Of a stretch of DNA of 64,000 nt, positions 1 to 9,070 are shown piece by piece (the stretch's first letter is position 1; every line of letters begins with the position of its first letter). The notes under the pieces are model-generated. The model was not told the origin of the DNA, made no database searches, and saw only the letters and a list, made by a program, of their open reading frames with translations. The translations under genes were made by a program, and so were the position numbers. The stretch is from Bog-756 sp963737625 (GTDB lineage Bacteria > Actinomycetota > Acidimicrobiia > Acidimicrobiales > RAAP-2): assembly GCA_963737625.1 (NCBI GenBank), contig CAVTTK010000002.1, positions 62,001 through 126,000 on the forward strand. The letters are read 5' to 3'.

Positions 1-383
1 TAGTAGGCCTTGCGGTAGTAGTAGCACGTCATACGGAAGCCCAGGGGAAAGATCAGGATCAGCAGGGCCGGGGAGATGGTCCACCAGGTGATCACCGTGC
101 CCGGATGGCTCCCGGGCACGCAGCTACCGGTGAGACAGGGCGAGTAGAACGGCGAGATCAGGTCCCGGTGGAGGGTGGCCCCGGCGTAGTAGTTCTTGTT
201 CACGAACGCCGCCCAACTGGCATAGGCGACGAAGGCGGTCAGCACGGTGACGGTGATCACCGGCTGGACCCAGTACCGGTCCTTGCGCAGGGTCGGCACG
301 TCGGGCCCTCCGCGGGCCCCACCCAGAACGACGGGGGTGACGGCGGCCTCCGGGGTGAGTGGTGCGTCCTCCAACGTGGTCAC
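1..383 (-). CDS. Small membrane protein, 3' end outside window
   Basis: The first 127 codons of a protein are visible; the rest lies beyond the window edge. A GTG start is chosen because GAGGGAG lies about 6 nt upstream. After about 35 hydrophilic residues come a hydrophobic segment (VITVTVLTAFVAYASWAAFV), a short loop with two cysteines (SPCLTGSC), and a second hydrophobic segment (WWTISPALLILIFPLGF) ending in MTCYYYRKAY. I recall similar small proteins beside succinate dehydrogenase genes in Actinobacteria, so the unseen neighbour may be sdh, but this cannot be tested here. It is transcribed divergently from the LysR gene, which could regulate it. Confidence 0.6.
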   Translation of the reverse strand, partial: MTTLEDAPLTPEAAVTPVVLGGARGGPDVPTLRKDRYWVQPVITVTVLTAFVAYASWAAFVNKNYYAGATLHRDLISPFYSPCLTGSCVPGSHPGTVITWWTISPALLILIFPLGFRMTCYYYRKAY

Positions 384-538
384 GTCGTCTCCCTCGTCCT
401 TCTCGGTCGCTGTCTCGATGGGTCCGGCTGCCGCCAGCCCCGTGGTAACGATGTGCTCGCACGGCGGACGCGGGCGTTCTACCCCGACAGGGTAGCCAGT
501 CACACGGCAGAAGTCGAAGACATGTTTGGTCTTGCCGC

Positions 539-555
539 CATAGGCTGTAACTATG
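539..555. promoter_or_regulatory. Candidate LysR box overlapping the lysR start
   Basis: CATAG-N7-CTATG is a perfect 5-bp dyad containing T-N11-A (T541, A553), the usual form of a LysR-family binding site. It covers the -10 box and start codon of the LysR gene, which suggests autorepression and possibly control of the divergent membrane gene. This is an inference from symmetry alone. Confidence 0.4.
541..546 (+). promoter_or_regulatory. Leaderless -10 box TAGGCT for the LysR gene
   Basis: TAGGCT lies exactly 6 nt before the ATG at 553, and no Shine-Dalgarno sequence is present. This fits transcription starting at the start codon. Confidence 0.5.
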
Positions 556-1482
556 CTTCCGGCAGTCCATCAACTCCGATACTTCCTGGCTGTGGCCGAG
601 GACGGCCAGTTCACCAGGGCCGCCGAGCGGCTGCAGGTGGCCCAGCCTTCGGTGAGCGCCCAGATCCGTCGACTCGAAAAACTGCTCGGCTCTCCGCTCT
701 TCCACCGCGGTCCGGGTCCGGTCACGTTGACGGACGCCGGGGCCACCCTGCTGCCGATCGCCCGGCGCGTGGTGGCTGATCTGGCTTCGATCGAGGACGA
801 GATCTCGGGGCTCGACAAGCTGCTGAGAGGGCACGTTGCGGTGGGGGCCACTCCGAGCCTGAGTACCACGCTGCTGCCGAGCGTGCTCGGTCGTTTTCAC
901 CGTCTCCATCCCGGCGTGGCCATCAGGGTGTCCGAGCAGGGATCCCCGCAGCTTGTCGATGAGCTGTTGGCCGGAACACTCGACCTGGCCCTGGCCATCG
1001 CTCCGGTCCAGATGCGCGGACTGGTCAGCATCGCCCTGGCCGAGGAGGAGTTGGTGGTGGTGACCACGCCTGATCATCCGCTCGTCCGGCACCGGTCGGT
1101 GACGGTTCCCCAATTGGCCGAGCATCCGATGGTGATGTTTCGACCCGGATACGACCTGCGCATGTCCACGCTCGCGTCCTTTGCCGAGCACGGTGTCGAG
1201 CCGACCGTGGCGGTCGAGGGCGGTGAGATGGGGAGCGTCCTCGCCCTCGTGGCGGCAGGACTGGGGGCGGCTGTGGTGCCGGGAATCGTGACCACCGGCG
1301 AAAGCCGTCTCCGGGTCACACGGTTCCGAAAGCCCCCACCCACCCGCACCATCGCCCTGGTGCGCGGGGACGACCGGGTGCCTTCACGGGCGGCCGAGGC
1401 ACTGGCGACGGCGTTCACCGAGGGGATCACTACTGCCGGGTGGCCGGGATCGATGCCGCAGGGGATGCGTCTCCTCCGGTAG
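553..1482 (+). CDS. LysR-family transcriptional regulator
   Basis: This 309-residue protein has the usual LysR length and layout. The N-terminal winged helix-turn-helix (about residues 4-62) shows LRYFLAVAEDGQFTRAAERL and QPSVSAQIRRLEKLLG. An effector-binding domain of the periplasmic-binding-protein fold follows from about residue 90 to 295. The ligand is not evident. No ribosome binding site precedes the ATG, and a TAGGCT -10 box sits 6 nt upstream, so the mRNA is probably leaderless. A LysR-box dyad overlaps the start. The gene is divergent from the partial membrane protein, a common arrangement for a LysR regulator and its target. Confidence 0.92.
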   Translation: MLPAVHQLRYFLAVAEDGQFTRAAERLQVAQPSVSAQIRRLEKLLGSPLFHRGPGPVTLTDAGATLLPIARRVVADLASIEDEISGLDKLLRGHVAVGATPSLSTTLLPSVLGRFHRLHPGVAIRVSEQGSPQLVDELLAGTLDLALAIAPVQMRGLVSIALAEEELVVVTTPDHPLVRHRSVTVPQLAEHPMVMFRPGYDLRMSTLASFAEHGVEPTVAVEGGEMGSVLALVAAGLGAAVVPGIVTTGESRLRVTRFRKPPPTRTIALVRGDDRVPSRAAEALATAFTEGITTAGWPGSMPQGMRLLR

Positions 1483-1633
1483 GTCCCGGATCCGCCTCCC
1501 CGGGCCACCCTGGCGTGTCGTCAGCACGGGTCGCCGTGGGCGGCCGGACCGGGTCGTCCCTCCGGCAGGCCCCGGCGTCCCGACCGACGTCCGGGCCCCG
1601 GAGGTCGACGCATCACGGGCGGATCGTGCCGCG

Positions 1634-1639
1634 TAGGCT
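1634..1639 (+). promoter_or_regulatory. Leaderless -10 box TAGGCT for the MoxR/VWA operon
   Basis: TAGGCT followed by 7 nt and ATG (1647). The same hexamer at the same spacing recurs before several other genes in the window, which supports this start over in-frame codons upstream. Confidence 0.5.
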
Positions 1640-1646
1640 CAGGGCC

Positions 1647-3140
1647 ATGACCACCCCGGAGCCCACGGACGCACCCCAGCCCGCCCTCGATCTCGCTGCC
1701 CGACTCACCCCTCCTCCGGACATCACCTCGCTGGGCCGGCTGCGTGAGGCCGGGTGGCAGTCCATCCCCGTGGCCGAGGAAATGAGGCGTAACGCCTCCT
1801 CGCTCATCGCCGCGGGCCGGCCCCTGGTCACCGGGGTCCTGGGCTTCGAGGAGACCGTACTTCCGCAACTGGAGAACGCCGTCCTGGCTGGCCACGACGT
1901 CATCCTCCTCGGCGAGCGCGGCCAGGCCAAGACCCGGATCATCCGCTCCATGGTGGGCCTCCTCGACGAATGGCTGCCCATCGTGGCCCACTCCGAGATC
2001 AACGACGACCCCTACCACCCGATCTCCCGGTTCGCCAAGGACCTGCTGGCCGAGGCCGGGGACGACCTGCCGGTGTCGTGGGTGCACCGGAGTGATCGTT
2101 ATGGCGAGAAGCTGGCCACGCCCGACACCTCGATCGCCGACCTGATCGGCGAGGTCGACCCCATCCGGGTGGCGGAGGGCCGGTACCTTTCGGACGAGTT
2201 GACCATCCACTACGGCTTGGTGCCCCGACTCAACCGCGGCATCTTCGCCGTCAACGAACTCCCCGATCTGGCCGAGCGCATCCAGGTGGGTCTGCTCAAC
2301 GTGCTGGAGGAACGTGACGTCCAGATCCGCGGTCACCGGGTGCGACTGCCGCTCGACATGGTGCTGGTGGCCACGGCCAACCCCGAGGACTACACCAATC
2401 GCGGCCGGATCATCACCCCGTTGAAGGACCGCTTCGGCGCCCAGATCCGCACCCACTACCCGCCCGACGCCGCCACGGAATTGCGCATCGCCGAGTCGGA
2501 GGCCCGGCTTCCCGGAGGTGGCACCGACGTCCATCGAGACGGTGGCGACCCCCGGGTCGAGGTTCCCGCCTTCATGGCCGAGGTGGTCGCCGAGCTGAGC
2601 CAGCTGGCCCGCCAGAGTCCCCATCTCAACCAGCGATCGGGGGTGTCGGTCCGTTTGACCATCGCCAACTACGAAACCCTGGTGGCCAACGCCACCCGGC
2701 GCGCCTTGCGCAACGGCGAGGACGAGGCCGTGCCCCGGGTGTCCGATCTCCAGGCCTTGGTCTCTTCCACCCAGGGGAAGGTGGAGATCGAGTCCCTCGA
2801 GGAGGGTCGCGAGGAGATTCTGCTGTCCCAGCTGGTGTCGGCCGCGGTGCTGCTGGTGTTCCGGAGAAGGGTGGTGCTCGAGGACCCCCAGGCGGTCATC
2901 GGCTCCTTCACCGTCGACACTGTGGTCCACGCCGGCGACGACCTTCCGGCCTCGGCCTACGCCGGCACCCTGAGCCAGATGCCGGCGCTCTCCGCTCCGG
3001 TGTTGGGTCTCACCGGGGGTTCGGAGGACCCCGGAGTGGTGGCCAGCGCCGTCGAATTCCTCCTCGAGGGACTCCATCTGACCAAACGCCTCAACAAAGA
3101 GGCCGCCGGGGCGCGGGCGACCTATCGTGGTCGCGGATGA
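1647..3140 (+). CDS. MoxR/Mg-chelatase-type AAA+ ATPase
   Basis: This 497-residue AAA+ ATPase resembles the ChlI/MoxR family. Walker A is LLGERGQAKTR (about residues 87-97) and the Walker B region is GIFAVNELPDL, followed by a sensor-1-like VLVATANPEDYTNRGR. Such ATPases act as chaperones with VWA partners, inserting cofactors or remodelling complexes. The VWA partner is the next gene, overlapping by 4 nt (ATGA), so the two are probably translationally coupled. The client is unknown. The start is set by the TAGGCT-N7-ATG arrangement; the frame is open further upstream but that stretch is low-complexity and not needed for the domain. Confidence 0.88.
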   Translation: MTTPEPTDAPQPALDLAARLTPPPDITSLGRLREAGWQSIPVAEEMRRNASSLIAAGRPLVTGVLGFEETVLPQLENAVLAGHDVILLGERGQAKTRIIRSMVGLLDEWLPIVAHSEINDDPYHPISRFAKDLLAEAGDDLPVSWVHRSDRYGEKLATPDTSIADLIGEVDPIRVAEGRYLSDELTIHYGLVPRLNRGIFAVNELPDLAERIQVGLLNVLEERDVQIRGHRVRLPLDMVLVATANPEDYTNRGRIITPLKDRFGAQIRTHYPPDAATELRIAESEARLPGGGTDVHRDGGDPRVEVPAFMAEVVAELSQLARQSPHLNQRSGVSVRLTIANYETLVANATRRALRNGEDEAVPRVSDLQALVSSTQGKVEIESLEEGREEILLSQLVSAAVLLVFRRRVVLEDPQAVIGSFTVDTVVHAGDDLPASAYAGTLSQMPALSAPVLGLTGGSEDPGVVASAVEFLLEGLHLTKRLNKEAAGARATYRGRG

Positions 3141-5170
3141 CCTGGCGCTTCGACTACCGCCGTTGGGACGGCACCCAGGACTCGCTGGTCGATGACACCG
3201 ACTCGGTCCTGGCCCAGCTGACCGACGACCTCCTGGCCAACGGGGACCTTCACGAGGCCCTGCAGCGGATACTGAACCGCGGATGGGAGACGCCGGACGG
3301 GGAGCGGATCCAGGGTCTCCGCGAGCTGCTGGACGAGCTGCGGCTCGAGCGGGAGGAACAGCTCGACCGGGGTGACCTCGGCGGGGCCTACCGGGAGGTG
3401 GCCGAGGAACTCCAGGAGGTTCTGGCCGAGGAGCGCACCGGCATCGAGCAGCTCCAGGCCGATGCCCAGGCCTCGGGCGACCAACGCCGCCAGGAGGTGA
3501 CCGACGAGGTCGCCGCCGAGCGTCGCATGCAGCTCGACCTCCTACCCAGCGACCTGGCCGGCACCGTCCGAGGTCTGCAGAACTACGAGTTCGTCTCCTC
3601 GGAGGCCCGCCAGCACTTCGAGGAGCTGATGGAGAAGCTCCGCCAGGAGGTGGCCAAGACCTACTTCGACCAGATGTCCGAGGCGCTGTCCAACCCCGAT
3701 CCCGAGCAGTTGGCCCACATGCGGGAGGGGTTCGACGCGCTGAACCGCATGATCGAGCAGCGCGAGGCCGGCGAGCCGATCGATCCGTCGTTCGAGTCCT
3801 TCATGGACCGGTTCGGGGACATGTTCCCGGGAAACCCCAAGGACCTCGACGAGCTGCTGGAGCAGTTGGCGGCCCAGATGGCCGCCGCCCAGGCCATGTG
3901 GAACTCGATGTCGCCCGAGCAGCGCGCCCAACTCCAGGGCCTGGCCGAGTCGCTGCTCGAGGACATGGACCTGCGCTGGCAGGTCGACCGGTTGGCCGGC
4001 AACCTCCAGCGGGCGTTCCCCGGGGCCGGCTGGGATCAGCGCTTCCGCTTCCGCGGCGACGAGCCCATGGGCATGGGGGAGGGGACTGATGCCGCCGGCC
4101 GGCTCCGGGACCTCGATGAGCTGGAGAACTTCCTGAGATCGGCCACCTCACCGGCCTCGCTCGCCGAAGTGGACCTGGACAAGGTCCGGCGCCACCTCGG
4201 GGAAGACGCCGCCAACTCGCTGGACCGTCTGGCCAAATTGACCAAGCAGCTGCAGGATGCCGGGCTCATCGATCAACGCGAGGGGCGGTTCGAGCTCACC
4301 CCCCAGGGCATCCGGCGCATCGGCCAGCAGGCCCTGGCCGACCTGTTCGGCCAGCTGACCAAGGACCATGTGGGCAATCATCGCACCACGTGGACCGGGA
4401 TCGGCCACGACCGCGAGGAAACCACCAAACCCTACGAGTTCGGTGATCCCTTCAACCTGGACCTCTCCCGCACCGTGCACAACGCCGTGCGCCGGGCGGG
4501 AAGCGGCGTCCCGGTGCGGCTCTCGCCCGACGACTTCGAGGTCATCGAGACCGAGGCGCTGACCCGTTCGGCCACGGTGCTGCTCCTCGACCTGTCGCTG
4601 TCGATGCCCATGCGGGACAACTTCGTCCCGGCCAAGAAGATGGCCATGGCCCTCCACACCCTGATCTCGACGCGGTTCCCCCGTGACTATCTCGGCCTGG
4701 TGGGGTTCTCGGAGGTGGCCCGGGTCATCGAGCCCGAGGACCTGCCCACGGTCAGTTGGGACTATGTCTACGGGACCAACCTGCAGCACGGCCTCATCCT
4801 GGCCCGCAAGATGCTGGCCCATCAGCAGGGCACCAAACAGATCATCCTGGTCACCGACGGGGAGCCGACCGCCCACATCGTCCCCTATGCGGACGGGGTC
4901 GGATATGACGTGCGATTCGAATACCCCCCGATCCCCCAGACGCTCGAGTTGACCCTGGCCGAGGTCCTGCGGTGCACCCGGGCCAACATCACCATCAACA
5001 CCTTCCTGCTCGACCCGGACCGGGGACTGCAGGGCTTCGTCGAGCAGCTGGCCCGCATCAACCACGGACGGACCTTCGCCACGTCGCCCGATGAGTTGGG
5101 CGACTACGTACTAGTCGATTTCCTGGCCCACAAGACCACCCTTCGGACCCGCGGCCGCCGCGCCGGCTGA
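3137..5170 (+). CDS. VWA-domain protein, partner of the MoxR-type ATPase
   Basis: The protein has 677 residues. The first 430 are mostly charged helices rich in Glu, Gln and Leu. The C-terminal third is a von Willebrand factor A domain with an intact metal-adhesion motif, DLSLS (DxSxS), and a later VTDGEPT segment. It starts inside the ATPase stop codon (ATGA), the classic arrangement for a MoxR-VWA pair. No signal peptide or membrane segment is visible, so it is likely cytoplasmic. The pair resembles the ChlI/ChlD architecture, but no chlorophyll genes are nearby, so magnesium chelation is not implied. Confidence 0.88.
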   Translation: MTWRFDYRRWDGTQDSLVDDTDSVLAQLTDDLLANGDLHEALQRILNRGWETPDGERIQGLRELLDELRLEREEQLDRGDLGGAYREVAEELQEVLAEERTGIEQLQADAQASGDQRRQEVTDEVAAERRMQLDLLPSDLAGTVRGLQNYEFVSSEARQHFEELMEKLRQEVAKTYFDQMSEALSNPDPEQLAHMREGFDALNRMIEQREAGEPIDPSFESFMDRFGDMFPGNPKDLDELLEQLAAQMAAAQAMWNSMSPEQRAQLQGLAESLLEDMDLRWQVDRLAGNLQRAFPGAGWDQRFRFRGDEPMGMGEGTDAAGRLRDLDELENFLRSATSPASLAEVDLDKVRRHLGEDAANSLDRLAKLTKQLQDAGLIDQREGRFELTPQGIRRIGQQALADLFGQLTKDHVGNHRTTWTGIGHDREETTKPYEFGDPFNLDLSRTVHNAVRRAGSGVPVRLSPDDFEVIETEALTRSATVLLLDLSLSMPMRDNFVPAKKMAMALHTLISTRFPRDYLGLVGFSEVARVIEPEDLPTVSWDYVYGTNLQHGLILARKMLAHQQGTKQIILVTDGEPTAHIVPYADGVGYDVRFEYPPIPQTLELTLAEVLRCTRANITINTFLLDPDRGLQGFVEQLARINHGRTFATSPDELGDYVLVDFLAHKTTLRTRGRRAG

Positions 5171-5451
5171 GGCCGCCACCAGTGCTTCTGGGGTGCCGGA
5201 TCGGCGGGGTCTGTGACGTCGCAGGGTCCCGGTCCGGTCACGCTGGGTGATCGGTGTCGGGAGGCGAGTTCCCACGTCAGGACGGGTATCGGGACCCGGG
5301 CCGACCCGTGCTCGGGCGAGAACTCCTGTTCACAAGCAGATTTCCCTTGCGTTTCCCGCGTCGATGGGGAATGATGACATATCTGTAGTTACATCCGTGC
5401 TATGCGGTTTCTGCCCGAGACCGTGTGGATGACTGGGAGGGAGACCTGTCA

Positions 5452-5733
5452 ATGGACATGGTGTCATTGATGTACGGGCCCCAAGAGCGCAGCTGGCAGA
5501 CCAAGGCCAACTGCATGGGGGTCGACCCCGATCTGTTCTTCCCCGAGCGGGGTGCGTCCACCCGCGAGGCGAAAGAGGTGTGCCGGGGTTGTGTCGTCCG
5601 CGAGGACTGCCTCGAATACGCATTGGCCAACGGGGAGAAGTTCGGGATCTGGGGCGGACTGTCCGAACGGGAGCGTCGTCGCCTGCGCCGCCAGCGGGCC
5701 ATGCAACGGCGAGCCACCGCCAGCGCTTCCTGA
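5452..5733 (+). CDS. whiB2: WhiB-family iron-sulfur regulator (WhiB2/WhmD-like)
   Basis: This 93-residue WhiB protein has the four cluster-ligating cysteines in the pattern C...CxxC...C (NCMG, VCRGC, EDC) followed by the GIWGG turn and a basic tail (SERERRRLRR). FFPERGASTREAKEVC and LEYALANGEKFGIWGGLSER match the WhiB2/WhmD subgroup, which controls septation and sporulation genes in Actinobacteria. The ATG at 5452 is preferred because GGGAGGGAG lies 8-10 nt upstream. The 280 nt before the gene contain an A+T-richer stretch (5340-5410) that probably holds the promoter, but I cannot assign boxes with confidence. Confidence 0.93.
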   Translation: MDMVSLMYGPQERSWQTKANCMGVDPDLFFPERGASTREAKEVCRGCVVREDCLEYALANGEKFGIWGGLSERERRRLRRQRAMQRRATASAS

Positions 5734-5767
5734 CCGGGCGGCGAGCGGTCTGGGGGCCCGGCAGCGC

Positions 5768-6664
5768 TCAGTCGGTGGCGGTCGGATGGCCCTGTCGGGC
5801 CATCCGGTACTCGATGGTCCTGTCCTCGGCCAGGTCCAACTCCCGCCAGCGCGCCCGGGGAGCCGAGTGCAGCACCGCCTCGGGTACGAGCCCGACCAGT
5901 TCGGCGCGGGTCACCGAGCAGCCCTGCCGGGCGGCCCCGACGGCCACGGCGTCGTAGATGTTGGCGATCGGTGCGGCGGTGATGTCGATCAGGTTGCAGC
6001 TGACCTGGGCCCCGACCGAAACCGGCAGTCCCAGGCTCCGCACTTCCGGACCCCGTAGCGACGCCGCCAGCTGGCGCGCCACGGACAGGACCACCGAGGC
6101 CTCACGCTGCTGCTCATCGGCGATCCAGACGTTGTAGGCCACCAGCACCGGACGCACGCCCACCGCGCACGCCCCTGCCGTCGGGTGGGGCGAAGGCGGG
6201 CCGGTGTCTGGGGCCAGCGTCCCGAAGGCATGGCGACGGACGTCGGGAAGGGAGCGCTCCGGGCCGTAGAGGAAGCAGGGCAGATCGAGTGCGGATCCCG
6301 CCCAGGCGGCGAAGCGGTCCCGGGCCCCCTGGGCCTGCCGCCACTCGGGGCCGACGGTGCCAAGGGCGCCGAGGGGCACGAACGGTACGACGTCAACGGC
6401 GCCGAGGCGCGGGTGAACTCCGTGATGAGCGGTCAGATCGATGGAAGCCACAGCCACCACCGCCACGGCCCGGGCGGCCGCTTCGATCTCCTCGAGGGGT
6501 CCGCCGAGAGTCAGGACCGTTCGATGGTGGTCAGCGTCCCGGTGGAGGTCGAGCAGGTGCTCACCGCCGGCCCGGGCGAGAGCGGCGATGACCGCCATAT
6601 CGCGGCCCTCGCTGACGTTGATGACGCACTCGGCTGACGGGCGCCGAGCGGGCACGTCAGCCAA
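5768..6664 (-). CDS. Glutamate formimidoyltransferase (monofunctional)
   Basis: The 298-residue protein matches the formiminotransferase domain of FTCD: an N-terminal ferredoxin-like subdomain (CVINVSEGRD) with the conserved HPRLGAVDVVPFVPL stretch, then the C-terminal subdomain with VSCNLID. The family moves the formimino group from formiminoglutamate to tetrahydrofolate in histidine breakdown or folate metabolism. The cyclodeaminase half found in animal FTCD is absent, as is common in bacteria. A TTG at 6664 begins the frame; a GTG at 6655 is an equally possible start. It converges on whiB2 and lies just downstream of the second WhiB gene on the same strand. Confidence 0.85.
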   Translation of the reverse strand: MADVPARRPSAECVINVSEGRDMAVIAALARAGGEHLLDLHRDADHHRTVLTLGGPLEEIEAAARAVAVVAVASIDLTAHHGVHPRLGAVDVVPFVPLGALGTVGPEWRQAQGARDRFAAWAGSALDLPCFLYGPERSLPDVRRHAFGTLAPDTGPPSPHPTAGACAVGVRPVLVAYNVWIADEQQREASVVLSVARQLAASLRGPEVRSLGLPVSVGAQVSCNLIDITAAPIANIYDAVAVGAARQGCSVTRAELVGLVPEAVLHSAPRARWRELDLAEDRTIEYRMARQGHPTATD

Positions 6665-6677
6665 GACGGTTCAGACC

Positions 6678-6920
6678 TCAGACAGCGACCGCTCGTCCCA
6701 TGCGGCGCCGACGCAGCATGCGGCGCCGCTCGCGCTCGGACTTACCGCCCCATACGCCGTGATCGACGCGCTCCTCGAGCGCGTACTGCAGACAGGCGTC
6801 GGCCACCGGACACTCGGCGCAGATGCGCTGTGCCGCCTGCACGCCGACGCCGTCACTGGGAAAGAAGATGGTCGGAGAAAGGTCCTTGCATTTCCCGACG
6901 CTCATCCACTCCGTGTCCAT
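6678..6920 (-). CDS. WhiB-family iron-sulfur regulator
   Basis: This 80-residue WhiB protein has four cysteines (KCKD, ICAEC, ACLQ), a GVWGG turn and a very basic C-terminus (SERERRRMLRRRR). The ATG is chosen because GGAGGAACC precedes it directly. It belongs to the FFPSDGVGV group and is clearly a different paralogue from the WhiB2-like gene 1 kb away. It is divergent from the HtrA gene; the 134-nt gap carries an A+T-rich segment and probably both promoters. Confidence 0.9.
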   Translation of the reverse strand: MDTEWMSVGKCKDLSPTIFFPSDGVGVQAAQRICAECPVADACLQYALEERVDHGVWGGKSERERRRMLRRRRMGRAVAV

Positions 6921-7054
6921 GGTTCCTCCATCGATTTTCGAGGAGGCTGCGGTGGGTATCCGGCATGCTGTGCGAACCCTGGTGCCGCCGCCTTCCGTTG
7001 CGCTACTAGTGTCGCATTTTGAACTGTTCTGCAGTGCGATCTGGGTCGGTATTG

Positions 7055-8596
7055 ATGGAATCCTCACAATATTCTTATGAGGCACCAGGGGCTTCTTATG
7101 AAGGCCCCGACCCGGGACGTGACGAGGCGGCCGGAGACTCGCCAGAGTCCCTGTCCGTGCCCCAGAGTGTGCCGTCGTTCCCGTCCCTGGCCGGGCCGCT
7201 GCCCGAGGGTGCGCCCCCGCCGCCACCCTCTCCGCCGGATGCACCGTCGGGAGCGCCGCCGCCGGCGGCCGCACCGGTACCCGCCCCTCCGGTCTACCCC
7301 GCTCCCACCGCCTACCCGGCGTACGGCGGCTACTCCGGATACCCGGCGTACGGCGGCGGACCGTACGGGGGATACGGACCGCCCGCCGCACCGATGGGCT
7401 ATCCCTACCCCTACCAACCGCTGCCGGCGCCGAGGTTGGTCCGTCACACCCTCACGCCGCGGACCTGGCTCTGGGTGGTGATTCTGACCGCGGTGGTGGC
7501 AGCTACCGTGGGCGGACTGGTCGGGGCCGTGGTCGGTGCCGGGAGCCAGCAGACCATCGTGAAGACCTTCTTCCCCAATCGCAGTGCTCTGATCCATCCG
7601 ACCGACGTGCAGGCCGTGCTGGCCCGGGTGGAGCCGGCCGTCGTGGCCATCGACAGCCAGTCCGGTGGCTCGTCGGCGTCGGGGGATTTCGTAGAGGCCG
7701 CCGGTACCGGAATGATCCTGACCCCCAACGGCGAGGTACTGACCAACAACCACGTCGTATCCGGGGCCACCACGGTGACGGTCACCCTGTTCGGACAGAC
7801 CAAGGCCCTCCCCGCCCACGTCGTGGGCACCGATCCCAGCGTCGACGTGGCCCTGGTGCAGATCGACCACGTGACGAATCTGCCCACGGTGACGTTGGGT
7901 GACTCCTCCCAGACCCGGGTGGGCGACTCGGTTCTGGCCATCGGCAATGCGCTCGCCCTGGCCGGTGGACCGTCGGTGACCGAGGGCATCGTCTCGGCCG
8001 AGAACCGGACACTCTCCGCCGAGAACGACAGTGGCCAGACGGAGAATCTCACCGGTCTTCTGCAGACCGACGCCGCCATCAACCCGGGGAACTCGGGCGG
8101 TCCACTGGTCGACTCCGCCGCCCATGTGGTGGGGATGAACACCGCTGTGGCATCGAGCAGTTCGGGCAATGCCCCGACCCAGAACATCGGATTCGCCATC
8201 ACGGTCAACTCGGTCAAGCCGCTGCTGGCCCAGCTGCGTCAGGGCGGCACCGGCGGGGCCGGGGGGAGCACGGCCACGACCATCCCCGCCAACTCGGCCT
8301 ACATCGGGGTGACGGTGGGTCCGATCACCCCGGCCCTCCAGCAACAGGACCACCTGACCCCGTCCACCGGTGCGCTGATCCTCTCGGTCCAGACGAACAG
8401 TCCCGCCGAAAAGGCGGCGCTGCAGGTGGACGACGTGATCGTGTCGCTCAACGGGACCACCATCAACAGCCCCAACGACCTCCACACCGCCATCCATCCG
8501 CTGAAGCCCGGGGACCAGGTCTCCCTCGGGATCTACCGGGGCGGCTCCAAGATGACCGTCAGCGTGACGCTCGGGGTACTGCCGGCCGGCGGGTAG
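7055..8596 (+). CDS. Membrane-anchored HtrA/DegP-type serine protease with PDZ domain
   Basis: The protein has 513 residues. The N-terminal 130 are rich in Pro, Gly and Tyr and predicted cytoplasmic. One transmembrane helix follows (WVVILTAVVAATVGGLVGAV), then an extracytoplasmic trypsin-like domain with a complete triad: His233 (NNHVV), Asp264 (SVDVAL) and Ser347 (GNSGGP). A PDZ domain occupies about the last 95 residues. Such proteases degrade or process misfolded envelope proteins. ATG 7055 is used; GTG 7034 is an alternative. A degenerate relative lies at 10337-11620. Confidence 0.93.
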   Translation: MESSQYSYEAPGASYEGPDPGRDEAAGDSPESLSVPQSVPSFPSLAGPLPEGAPPPPPSPPDAPSGAPPPAAAPVPAPPVYPAPTAYPAYGGYSGYPAYGGGPYGGYGPPAAPMGYPYPYQPLPAPRLVRHTLTPRTWLWVVILTAVVAATVGGLVGAVVGAGSQQTIVKTFFPNRSALIHPTDVQAVLARVEPAVVAIDSQSGGSSASGDFVEAAGTGMILTPNGEVLTNNHVVSGATTVTVTLFGQTKALPAHVVGTDPSVDVALVQIDHVTNLPTVTLGDSSQTRVGDSVLAIGNALALAGGPSVTEGIVSAENRTLSAENDSGQTENLTGLLQTDAAINPGNSGGPLVDSAAHVVGMNTAVASSSSGNAPTQNIGFAITVNSVKPLLAQLRQGGTGGAGGSTATTIPANSAYIGVTVGPITPALQQQDHLTPSTGALILSVQTNSPAEKAALQVDDVIVSLNGTTINSPNDLHTAIHPLKPGDQVSLGIYRGGSKMTVSVTLGVLPAGG

Positions 8597-8599
8597 GCT
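8594..8599 (+). promoter_or_regulatory. -10 box TAGGCT overlapping the HtrA stop codon
   Basis: TAGGCT starts in the TAG stop of the protease gene. Transcription from it would give the next gene a leader of about 28 nt holding its AGGAGG site. Confidence 0.35.
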
Positions 8600-8633
8600 C
8601 GAAGCTGCCGCGATCCCAGGAGGACCCACTGCC

Positions 8634-9005
8634 ATGACCCAGGTCACCGACGACCAGATGCTCCCCGAGGAGAACGAGGAGCCACTGCCCCCGGTTGGCC
8701 ATGTCCGGGTGGTCTACCTCGGTCCCGTGGCACCGCACTGGGAGGTGCGCTCCGACTTCGGTGATCCGGCCTTCATCGAGGAGTTCCGCCGGCGGACCAT
8801 GGCCCGCTTGGTCCTCCTGCCCCCGCACGATCCGCAGTACCGACGGAACCGCGAGCGGGTCATCAGGGACGCCGAGCGGGAGAACATCCTCCTCGAGTGG
8901 GATCTCGGCGTGCCCGAGGAGGAGCCGGCCCCGGTCGCTGCGGCAGAGTCGGGGGCGGAGACGGCCCCCGAGCCACCGGCCGAACCCGGGACTGCGACGA
9001 GCTGA
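8634..9005 (+). CDS. Conserved hypothetical protein
   Basis: I do not recognise this 123-residue protein. Residues 20-85 look like a small folded domain (VRVVYLGPVAPHWEVRSDFG and LVLLPPHDPQYRRNRERVI); the C-terminal 30 residues are Glu/Ala/Pro-rich and probably disordered. There is no signal peptide or membrane segment. A strong AGGAGG site lies 10 nt before the ATG. It follows the HtrA gene in the same direction and converges on the DUF2342 gene. Confidence 0.7.
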   Translation: MTQVTDDQMLPEENEEPLPPVGHVRVVYLGPVAPHWEVRSDFGDPAFIEEFRRRTMARLVLLPPHDPQYRRNRERVIRDAERENILLEWDLGVPEEEPAPVAAAESGAETAPEPPAEPGTATS

Positions 9006-9070
9006 CCTGTCCGAGGGGGCTGGCCCGGGTACCCGACCGGGGTGACCGGTGGTGCTCCGGACGACCCGCC

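Noticed and set aside
124..1191. Minus-strand frame of 355 codons opposite the LysR gene
   Set aside because: It is antisense to a clear LysR protein and is replaced at its end by the real membrane-protein frame.
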